Assembly (NCBI GenBank): GCA_964036155.1
Contig: OZ038422.1
Coordinates: forward strand, 73,617,201 to 73,681,200
Source: Diploscapter coronatus
Lineage: Eukaryota > Nematoda > Chromadorea > Rhabditida > Rhabditidae
Reading direction: 5' to 3'
DNA length: 64,000 nt
Below are positions 1-10,700 of the stretch, piece after piece (position 1 is the first letter of the stretch; each line of letters starts with the position of its first letter). Under the pieces are notes generated by a model. It saw nothing but the letters and a program-made list of their open reading frames with translations, was not told the origin of the DNA and ran no database searches. Made by a program: the position numbers and the translations under genes.

Positions 1-2377
1 AAGGCCACAATATTTTAAATTTTAATAAGAAGACCTATCGAAGGTAGTAAATTTGGTATTACTGAAATTCTTGGTTTTCTGAAATTTAGAAAAAAAAAAT
101 ATAATTTAAAATGCTTACCAGCGTCAGCAATACTAGCCGATCCAGAAACGATTTGTTCTAGAATGCCCTCTAATTCTGGACGATGCTTCTGTTTTCGATA
201 GTCTTTCGGGTTCATTTCTATAGCGGTCTGGAATTAATGACATTAATTAATCATTTTCTTATTTTGACTAAAATCTTCTTTTCACCTGGAATTTTTCAAA
301 ATCAGCCGCTAAATTTCCAATTTGTCCATAGGACGAGTAGGCATTTCTAGGTTGCTCACCTTAAAGATAATTAGAGTAATTAAATAACTAATTGGGATAG
401 TTAATTACCCCTCAGAATAGCCTGCATAGCATTGAGAGCGTCCAACATTTGCATATGAGCGTATTCCCGGTTTTGGCGAGATTCATCGTTTTCGGGATGC
501 CGGACGAAGGCCTTAATTGAGGTAATTAAGTGAGTTAATTGGGATAGTCAATTAGTTAATTACCTTCGTAGTGGCATAGACGAGAGGTAAGCTGCTTCGG
601 AGAGTACCTCTGGCTGCTAATAGATCGTCTCTTTGCTGATTATCAATTAGCTCGGAGATGCGCTTTCTGGAATTGTTTAATTTAGTAGAAATATTGTGAT
701 CATCCACTAAAAATATTTACATATATTATTTGTTTACTTGAGATATTTTATAATTTATTTAATTTCCATACCGAATTGTAACGTCGACTTCTTCGATTTG
801 CGTGTTTAGGACTTGACAAATTTCTTCGACTTCCATTTTAGATTCGGCCTTTCTCAATCGATTCAGCTCGTGTTTTACCTAAAATCCAAAGATAAAATGT
901 CCACTTAAATTAAAACTATACTCTATCTAATCCTTCCACCAAAATAGCCACATCCACTGAATCTGCCGCAATCAAGAATTTGGCGACATCCTAAATTACA
1001 TTATTTTAGACATATTTTATTTAATTACAGGCATGTTATTCTTAGGATTGCTATTTTATTGTCAATGATCGGCTACATGAGACTGAATAAGCGCTACACA
1101 AATTCGAATACTCAAAGCGTGTATTTACAAGTTGTCGTCAAAATCTTTCCTTGAGAACCAGCGAAATGTCATCTTATTCGTTTGCAAGTAACGCGCTAAT
1201 TTTCATTCATCAAAATTTCATCGCTTTTATTTTGTCTCAAGTAATCGGTCGTTGACAGTGATATATCTTCAAATTTACATGTAACAGTTTCCTTCCTGCC
1301 TGGACTGCGGCAGCACGTCGTTGCGAAGAAGTCGAATCGCGAATAAATTCGCGAGCATAGTGGACCATGGCTTGCCCTAAATTTCATCTATTTGTATCAG
1401 CAAAGTTAAAATTTCCGAATATTAAAATAACAACGTGAATGTAGTAGGCATGAGGTATACGACTATTTGAATTAAACCATTCGCAAAAATCTAATTAACC
1501 CTAAATACTAGTGTCTAATACAGAACTAACTTTAACCTTGATGAGTATTTTTTCTCTAAGATCTGATCAAACTTACCACTGTCTTTGACATCAGCAAGAG
1601 CTTCTCTGAGTTTTTGTCGAGCAGCCTCATTAGCAACCGGACATGACGCGATCGCTTGTTCACCCATCGCCAAAAATCGAGCTACGGCCGAGTCCACTGC
1701 TTGAACCAGACCTTCAGCGGTTTCACCCTTTTCCAGAGGGTACGTCTCAGTGATATTTGTGACCTGAAATTGGTCATTAATATCTTGAAAGCATAGACAA
1801 GACATTAATTTAGCAACAGTCTGGAGAAGTAGCTAAATTCATTACATCTTTACATACGAAATGATACAGGAAAAGCATATTTGTCCTGCCATCTCCTATA
1901 TTATCACGCATGTAACGATGCGACTACTTTTCAAGATTGTCAATTTATTCAGGGAAAAGTATCTAAAAATGAATTTGCAATAAAATGCTGTGTCAGGTTT
2001 TATTGGTCTCTCGCACTGAGAAACTGAGCACTTTTTCATTTGCCTATCGATTTTCCAAATCGGCCAAAGCATATGAGATTCTCTCCGAATTTGCAAACTT
2101 TTTCTTTCGACAAAATCTTCGCCTTCCCACTCTCTTCGCGTTTCGATGTTTTCTCAAAATAAACATTCGAAAGGGGAGAGAAATCGGGGGTCTTCTCTCA
2201 TTTCAGTGGTCAAAGGATTGAAAAACATCGTTTGGAAATAGTATTCCTAAAGACTGCAGTATCAGAGATCTAATTTTATACCTCATTAATAAGTTTTGTG
2301 ATTAGGTCCATAACGGTCTTGGATTTGACCTGATCGAAGTTGAAAAACGGTTGCTGCTGGTGCGAGGATCGCACCAT
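1..2377 (-). CDS. hmp-1: alpha-catenin, N-terminal part (runs off left edge)
   Basis: Alpha-catenin links cadherin-beta-catenin complexes to actin at adherens junctions. Nine exons were rebuilt, all in phase: 2377-2282, 1763-1577, 1376-1279, 990-922, 878-772, 666-564, 511-409, 359-286, 227-119. They encode about 315 residues, and the gene continues beyond base 1. Segments that follow alpha-catenin in order include AVARFLAMGEQAIAS, REFIRDSTSSQRRAAAV, KFLIAADSVDVAILV, QRDDLLAARGTLRSSLPLV and RPELEGILEQIVSG. Together they cover the beta-catenin-binding/dimerisation helical bundle and the start of the M region. Vinculin and alpha-catulin fit worse in this stretch. The ATG at 2377 follows a TTTTCCAG acceptor by 15 nt, which suggests trans-splicing. 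The symbol is the C. elegans alpha-catenin name, used by family identity rather than by a search. Family assignment is firm; the C-terminal actin-binding region is outside the window. Confidence 0.9.
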
Positions 2378-3443
2378 CCCGGTAGTAAAGTCCTGGAAAA
2401 AAACTATTATTCAAGAATTGTCCGGAATTTTTAATCTTAAAAATCACAGTACATAAAAGCTAAAAACGACTATTTCAAGGTATAGAACATTCTTATAGAC
2501 CGAAGCGTATGGAGGGAGAAAAGTGGAGAAAGAACGGGAGGAAAGGTGCCGTATCGCGCCGCTTGCATCGAAGGATCTATGCTTTAACGGTGAGAAAATA
2601 ATTGGGAAAAGAAACATGTTGAAAATTGTAAGTCAATAAAAAAACAACAAATCTAGTGAAATTGAAGATTGAACGGTGCGCGACGGGACGACGAATTTTC
2701 AACACAATGAGGTCAGTCAGATGAAGATGGTCAGAGAAAAACGAAAACGGTGAAGTAGAATGCAAAAATGAGAGATAAAACAGGGAAAGACAGAGAGAGA
2801 GAGAGAAAATATTCTTAGGAAGGTGCGAGAGAAAAATACGCCGAGGAGGGACGGATGAGTCCTCCTCGCGAAATGACATTTGCGAGAGAGAACTTGGATT
2901 AAAGAGATTACAAAGAAACAGAAAAGCGAAATAATATAGGAAAGTTAGAGAATAAGATGGTGAGAAAATAGTGTGAGGAAAGAAAGAATGACCACTATTC
3001 ATGAGAGAGAAAGAATCCGACTGGCCAGAGGAGAGGAGAAATTGTATGGACAGGAGAGAGGAGTAGAGAAGTTAGAGTGGAGAGAAATAGTGAGAGATGC
3101 AGAAAAGAAGATGAGTAAGAGGCTCTGACTGCCTGTGCTCTCTCACTTCGCTATACTATTTCATAACTGCATTCACATAAGGAGCTACTACGCACTTTGT
3201 CCATTCATTTCCAAGGACCCTCAAAACATTGTCGTTTTCTCTTCTTCTCTCTTTTCTCAGGTATATTTCTTCAGTTTTTCTTTCGCTCTCTAAACTTCAA
3301 GGGCTATTTCAAGCCTTAGGAGAAGAAGCTCATTAAATTAGAAGAATTTAATTAAAACAACAATAGCCAAATTGCAACTAATGTGCGAGGATTTCATATG
3401 TCTCAAGATGAATTATTTGAGGAAGATCAAAAATAAACTTTGA
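2378..3443. other. purine-rich intergenic region upstream of alpha-catenin
   Basis: No convincing coding exon was seen. From about 2500 to 3110 the plus strand is dominated by GA-rich stretches, including a GAGAGAGAGAGAG run near 2800. A copy of the ACTATTT motif that recurs elsewhere in the window lies near 3155. The region separates the alpha-catenin start from the 3' end of the next minus-strand gene, so it probably holds the alpha-catenin promoter. Confidence 0.5.
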
Positions 3444-4318
3444 TTAAAAATAAATTGAACTCACAATAGGTACATCATACAAAGAGGTTCCCAAAGACGG
3501 TACTTCATCATAGCGATATGAGGAGCGCAAAGCTCCATCTCTGTGTAATGATAATTGATCGTAGTCTGATCTGAAATAGGAAAGAAATTAAACTTAAAAC
3601 ATTACTTATAAAGCTATGCTCATCATATCATGGTATAAGTTCATCTTATATTAGATATAAAAATGAAGTTAAATTTTAAGTAAAAATTACCTAGCAGATA
3701 GCCGTTCATAGTTATTCCTACTCATCGAAGTGGCGTAGTTATCTTTCACTGTGATAGTTTCATAATCTTCTCTGATAGATTTCCTATCTCGGTCATTATT
3801 CTGAGCTTGAATCGTATCGTAGTAATGATCGCTTTTGCGACGCCTATGATCATGTTCAACTGGAATGGTTTGGCATCCTGAAAATATCATAAGTTTCAAT
3901 GCTTTATGAATTCGAAATATGCCACTATTTTACACGTTAGAGAAGTGGATTCGTGGTTAAATTGTTTAAATTCAACTAATTAATTTGGTATCAATAGTGA
4001 AAAGCGTAGAAAACTTCATAGATTTCAGAATTTTTGAGACTCAAAATGTGAAAATTAGGTAATATTGAATGGATCTTCTGAATTGAATGCGAAAAAAAGC
4101 TTAACATGTTTAGAAATGCCATTTATACCCGAATATATCATATCATAAGTTGGTGGGGCTCTCGGTCTGGACAGATCCTGTACGGATGAGTAATAGGTAT
4201 GAATTGAAGGAGTCGTGTAAATCGATGTTCTGGATTGTCGGTTTGACTGATTTCGGGACGGAGGATACTCAACGGACACCAGACTTCCATATTGCGGGGA
4301 GTCGTAGTAAATTCGCTC
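3444..4318 (-). CDS. Tyr-rich protein with PPTY motif (5' end unresolved)
   Basis: Three consecutive exons in phase: 4318-4129, 3877-3691 and 3570-3444, ending at a TAA. The protein part is about 167 residues, hydrophilic and rich in Tyr, Ser, Arg and Asp, with many YYD/YE-type tyrosines. The motif RPRAPPTYDMIY contains a PPxY sequence, the classical WW-domain ligand. No hydrophobic segment was seen in the recovered part. The first recovered exon opens at an AAG acceptor, so at least one 5' exon is missing, probably in 4330-4700. The tail may belong to a membrane protein, as in the PPxY gene at 41609, but this is only a guess. The family was not recognised. If the donor at the last splice-like GTGAGT is used, the true C-terminus lies elsewhere. 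Confidence 0.55.
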
Positions 4319-4629
4319 CTTATTTTAAAATAGTTTTAATTTTGTTTATATGCTTTAGGCTATTTTTATATGTAAAAGTATAATATTTATTTTATTGCAC
4401 TCTAAATTGGAATAGTAAAAAGCTAAGTTTCAAGAAACCAAATGAACAAGTGGTAATAAATAATTTGAATAGCGTCATGATTTTGTGTTATGTAAAGTAT
4501 ATAAAATTCTATTTTATCAATTTTCCGATATCCCGATCTCACCCCATCTAAATTCCCAAATCGAGCTATTTCTAATCCCGCCCCTTGATTCTCAGCAAAG
4601 CTTGCAAAATCCTCATAGAAACGGTTAGA

Positions 4630-4643
4630 AACGCCTTAGCAAC
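4630..4643 (+). promoter_or_regulatory. candidate X-box (RFX/DAF-19 site) upstream of nphp-4
   Basis: AACGCCTTAGCAAC is an imperfect inverted repeat that matches 13 of 14 positions of the relaxed nematode X-box RYYNYYWTRRNRAC. It starts 113 nt before the NPHP4 ATG. In C. elegans, cilium genes including nphp-4 are activated by the RFX factor DAF-19 through X-boxes in this distance range. The match is seen in sequence; the function is inferred from the gene it precedes. Confidence 0.5.
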
Positions 4644-4742
4644 CAAATTTCAGCTGCTATATTTCCATCCATATATTCTAATTTCTTATTTTAAGTTTAG
4701 TTCTCATAGTTAAGGTGATTAAATCGTTAATTATAGGTAATT

Positions 4743-7700
4743 ATGTCGCACGTTAACGAATGGTATGGCCATTTTCTCGCTACCAGAGCGATCCCCATCA
4801 AAAGGAATATCGCAAATGACGCTACAGATGAAGGATACGCGCTTGTAATTAACGATTTGCATCTATCTAAGGTAATTAAACCGATAATTAGAGTAATTCA
4901 CTAGACAATTGAAGGTAATTACCTCACAGTAATACTCACGCTCCGTGATTTGGTATTTGTCCATGATAATCAATCTAAATTGATTTTAATTTTTAAAAAT
5001 GACTAAATGATAAGGTAATTATAATCAATACTTCTTAGTAAATATTGATCCTTATCGGTAGTCAAATAATTGTATTAATATTATTAATATTGTATCACTC
5101 TTTATCACCAGGTATCGGCAACTTCCCGCTACCGTCTCGCGGTGTATTTCTACGACGAGACTACGGCTCAATTATTTGGAAGGCCCTATCACACTTCCTA
5201 TGTTGAACCTGGCAATAATGTCGATGACGTCAGAGAAGCCTCTAAAGCTATTGATAATCAATTAATATGCCATATTAAGGAGGTGAGTAATAATAATTAT
5301 GATATCATAAATATTTTTAGATGATAGCCTAAATAATAATACAAAATTTGTTGAATATATTGTAAAAATTATTGATAACTAATTAGCACATAACATATCA
5401 AATAGGTAATTTAGTAATAAAATAGTGCTATGATAAAAAAAAATCTTGGCCTAATTTTGCGAGTTGTAAAATTCCCGAAATTCCCAAGGGTAATTGACCC
5501 CAAGTATATACGAAACATGAAATCCATGAAATTTAAGATATTGTGCACCCGGGTATGAAAATAATACGCAAGGTCGAAAAGCTAGAGTGGATTTAACACG
5601 GAAAAGATATAGAGACTCAAAGAAAGTGAATTTTAGAAAAGTACATATTCCAGAAAAAATTGAATGTTTGAAATTAGAGATCATTCAAAGGCGAGAGGAA
5701 ATTACATTTTTTCAATGCAGAAATTTACAAGCCTGATAGTAGGGGGAAATAGTGTGGTAAAAGATGAAAATTTTGAGAAATGCTGGTAAAAATTGAGAGA
5801 AGAAAAGAAAGGAATTTTATCAGTGATAAGAAGTTTTCTATAGAGAAAAGAAGAAAAACGAAGGAAGAATGGGAATTTCATGGCACCAATGCCACATGCT
5901 TTATTTGCGCAGTGATACAAGACTAAAAATGGAATATAATGGAAAAAGATAGAGAAACCAGGAAAATAGTATGGGAAAATGAGATGAAAAGAAAAATGAA
6001 GTGGAGAAATAGTATATATAGTATGGGAAATTGTATAAGAAAAAGTATTGGAAAACCTCGCATATAAAACTCGACGAATTATGTGAAAATCTGTGACATT
6101 GACATAATATTGGGAAAAATGGAAAATAATCAGAAATTCTGGATTTTTTTCGAAATGATTCAGGAGAAATTTTAAGATTACCATTGAGAAGAAAGCTATT
6201 TTCAAATGATTCATGCAAATTGCCTGAAAATTTTGAGGACTAGGCATTTTCAGAAAAGAGTTTCCTAGATTTTGACAGTGACTCATATGAAATTTTAAGA
6301 TTACCATTGAAATGAAAGCATATTTTTCATTCGCAACAAGGAATAATTCTTCGCCTACACTCGAATAATATGCTAGAGTGAAATTACTAGTGAATCATAG
6401 AAAACGATTGAAATAATGAGTCAGAGTTTGAGCGCTTGAGTGCTTGAAGACTGTAATATGGAAAGAATAACTTGAAAATAGAGAATTTATTTTGAAATGA
6501 ATTTCATACCAAAAGTGTGGTAATTTATCACCGAGTGAAGTTGAAGATTTTTGAAACATTCAAAGTTTACATGAAAAGAAAAGTGAATTGCACCAAAATT
6601 TTCTTGAAACATAGCAATGTCTTTGTTCAGAAGAGATTAACTGAAAGTCTCAAAAATTTCATTATCGATTATATTTATATTCCTGAAACCTAACACTTCA
6701 ACTTATCTGTTCCAGGAAATTTTCTTCCATTGTCCCCATCTAGAAAATGGAGGTGTCTATATTCTGATTGAAGTTGTCGAGGTAAATTGGAAAACTGTCA
6801 TAACGTGAGAAATATCATGTAAAAAGAAAACGTCTTCTTATCCTCTCATAATTTACATGCTATTTCTTCATGTTGTGAAATTGAGGTCTTTTAAAATAGA
6901 TTTTTAGGATCCAAAACAATTTTCCGCCGATCAAACCACCGTGGCCTGGGGAATGATACCTGTGTTCCCGACAAATACAGCCATAATGGAATACGGTCAC
7001 GTCCCGAGTGGAATCATTGCGACTCATAGGTTAGTCTGAAAGTATATTTTTTCAAGATTTTTGGAAATGTTTCACGTTTTCTGTAGGAAATTCGAAATCT
7101 TTATAATTCAATTGTCCGATCTTTACGGTAAAATTTTCTGTAAAAATTGAAATCATTTGTACTTAGTTATATGATGACTTTTGGGGTATAATTCAAGATT
7201 TTCGTAAAAATAATGTCTAAAATCCTAGCATTTCCAGAATCTCATTATATTTCGGCTCTCCAAAAGCACTATCCTTCTCACCTCAACTCGACACGCCTTC
7301 AGTTGGTTTGCTCGAAGTCGCCCTAATGTCACACGACAATCTCAAATCCGCTTCGGATTTTATCCCCGATTTCTGTCTGATCGGATCTAGTGAAGATATA
7401 CCTGGCCTGAAAAAAGACGACTATGGTATCTTTTAATTGTCGCAATAAATTAAAAGTAGAAGAGCCTATAAATTGTAATATTTCACATAATAGAAGATTA
7501 TTATAAGATTGAGACGATAATAAAAGACCGATTTAATTAGAAGAACATAAACCTTTTCTTGGCCTTATATTTTTATTTTACATTGCCCAGTTAAAGTAAT
7601 CGAAGAATCTTTAGGTTTAAAGATCATTAAAAACAGGCTCTAGATCTTCATCTTGATTTTGCTATTTTTTCCGAAATAATGATATTTTTAGGAATCCAAC

Positions 7701-10700
7701 TCCGAAAACCCCTACCTTTGCCCTTCGATCAGTTCTCTTTCGAAGACATTTCCCTATCCTTCGGACCCCATGCTGCAAATATTGAAAAACTTTTACTAGA
7801 CGATGTAATATTTAATTGCCCAACTAAGTAATTTAATTAGGATAATTAAGTTGAATACCGAGAAAATTTACAAGGCGAATCTGTCCCCGACGAAGAAGCC
7901 ATTTAGTGGTCTGGAAGTGATGGAGAGGAGATTGAGGGTAATTAAATCAGATAATTGAGGGTAATTGGAGAGTGGTTAAATAATTATCTTCAGATCGGGG
8001 TTCATAACGGGTACACCTTCATTTCTGAGCCTCTAGTGGTGCATTTATCGTCAATTGATGAGCAACTAAAGGGATCCCATAGCCTGAGAAAGAAGGCCAA
8101 AGGATTGTTCACGAAAAGTGTCACGGATTTGAGGTTAGACTTGAGAAATTTCTAATATTTTTGTAATCACACACCGGAACCAATTATTAACTAAGTTATG
8201 AATAAAACTTACATTATTAGATTTTTCAACTTCACTTGCAGAATTCGTGTGTTGATATAAATTTTCGTTTCATTTTGATGATGATGCGTAGGAATTCGGC
8301 ACCAACCTCTAATAAAATTATTTTTCTATAAAATTATCTGAAACTTACCTCTCTTAGAAATTTCCAGATCCGAAATGAACACATTGTTCGTGCAATCCAA
8401 AGTCTCCATTAATGTCCCGCAAGACACCCGAATGACTGTGGTATTCGCACTGGATTACCTTGTTGGGCAAAGGATACTGGCGGTACGCTGAAATTGAAGA
8501 GAAATCTTGAGAAGTTGAATTTGTAGGGCTCAAGCCTCCATACTCAATCCATCGTGGTGTGCTGGGGAGCATGGAGGGCTTACGACGTCATCAGTGAAGG
8601 TGGAAGGTCGCATGCGTCTGGTAAATTCCTGAATTATTGTTTTTTTTTTGCATTTTTAGATCACCTATGACGATACACGTTGAATAACGTAATTAATTTG
8701 TCAATTCATTACGAGTTATTTTGAAACTTAATTTATCGATTTATTTAATTAAGATATGTTTGAAAACGCGTAGATCATTAAAATGACATTCCCTACCAAC
8801 AAGTGATATTTTAAAACATGCATACATTGCTACAATTTGAGTATCCCTGATTGGTGGACCCAGACCAAATCCTGACGAATCGCTGTGCTACAAAAACCTG
8901 CTTCACTTATATCGAAGAGACGACTCCATCTTTACCCATTCCGTTCCGAAAATCACTATCCAGTTCTTGGCCACCTGCGAGTCGATGGTACGTCAATTTG
9001 GAGTAAAATCTGAAATGAAAAATTTAGATGACCCACGAAAGTCGTTCCGTATCGTCGATTCACGGTGACCTCAGCAGAGAGCTATCTCCGGGAAGGAGAT
9101 CAATCATTTCTGAAAGAGCGGAAGAAAAACCCCCAGTAGAAGAGGAACAAATCCCCGATCAAAGGTCGAGCCACGTGAAATTCGAAATGGAACAGACTTT
9201 CGAGGAAATTACCGAGCAATTGGAAAGAGAAGAGCACTTCAAACACCAATTACCTCCGATTCAACAGAGGGTGATTAAATATTTAATTAGCCCTAAATTA
9301 AAGTTAATTATCCTAGAAGTCCATCATCAAGAAACCGAGAATCGAGGACCAAAAATCCATAGAAGAACTGATAGAATCTCAACCAGATGAAATACAATCT
9401 CAACATGATCCGATCTACAAAGTCCCCATCAATTTAGCGAAGTGAGTGGGAGGAAAATAGTCTAACGACTAAAGAACTGAGAATATAATTTCGGGGAAAA
9501 TTTCAGAATCTCAAATCTACCCCGATCAGTTTATGGGTTGATAGCGAAAACTCAGGTGATTTTTTGAAAAATTAATTTTGAAGATGCGAATTTCTGCAGT
9601 TCACAAAGATCTTGGATAGGAACGGGGATCAACCCGAATTGGTAGATTTCCGAGGCCCGAATATCGTGGATATTAAAAGGGAGTTGCACGATAGGCTCGA
9701 AACTAACGAGATCATCTTTCAATTTTTGGCCTATAAAAGGTTAGACCCCAAGAAATCTAGAGAAGAAGGAAATTTTTAGATTCGACCTACCAAACTTCAT
9801 CCAGAGCCACAAAGTGTTTTTCACTATGCAATTCTATCGATTTTCGGAGCTGATCACGGAAGAGTATGGATTTCTGAAAATAACGAAATTTATATGAAGG
9901 AAATAAAATTAGGTTATTTCTCTTACCGCCCGAGAAGCGATCCGATCCATCAGTGCTAGTGAGAACGGATGCTCATGGCAACCACATCGAGGACGCTCCG
10001 GGGTTTACGGTCTGAAAAATCGATATAAAATTAAGAAAGAAGAAATTTTTAGGCCAAATTCATCGTGGATCGAAACTCGTCGAGAAACGGAGAGGAGGAT
10101 GAATTCATTCAGTTTCTTTCGAATGCAAGGATATGCATCGACGTTTGGGACGCGATTTCGTTGTTGCATATTGGTACGGTGTATGTGCCGATGAAGGTGA
10201 TTTTTCAAATTTTAAATAACGATCATATCACTAAGGGCATGCATATTAGCTTTATTTTTTGTACTTTATCCCTAGCAAAACTGAAACCTACGAAAGATGA
10301 ATTTTTATAAAACCTTCGTTTTTGCTTAAATTATTCAACAGTACACGGGTACATCGAACGTTCATTAGCAATGCAATATTTAATCAAGAGTCGAAATATT
10401 TTGAAACCTATGATTCTAGTGCTTACTACGCTCTGGAAGGGAGTCAGTTCAATGCACTATTCAATGCCCAGTAATATCATCATCCTTGCCTTCGATTGGG
10501 CCTCAGATTAGGTCATTGCTATATCTAAAAATCGGCAACATTGGACATCCATCTTCAAACCAAATAGGTTAGTTTTGGTCTTTGATTTTGGTTTTAGATG
10601 CGATTCAGATCAGGGCTGTTCGGAGTTAGAGTTTTTAAAATTCAGAATCGGAATCGGAGTCAAAATTTTTCAGACCTCGGAGTCGGAATCGGAACTCCGA

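Noticed and set aside
2577..3002. 141-residue open frame on the minus strand in GA-rich DNA
   Set aside because: Low-complexity Ser/Phe/Leu composition follows directly from the purine-rich complement. No splice sites or family character.
5702..6307. 201-residue open frame on the minus strand
   Set aside because: It lies within an nphp-4 intron and its Phe/Ile/Leu-rich composition comes from A/G-rich DNA. It overlaps a direct repeat and has no domain signal.
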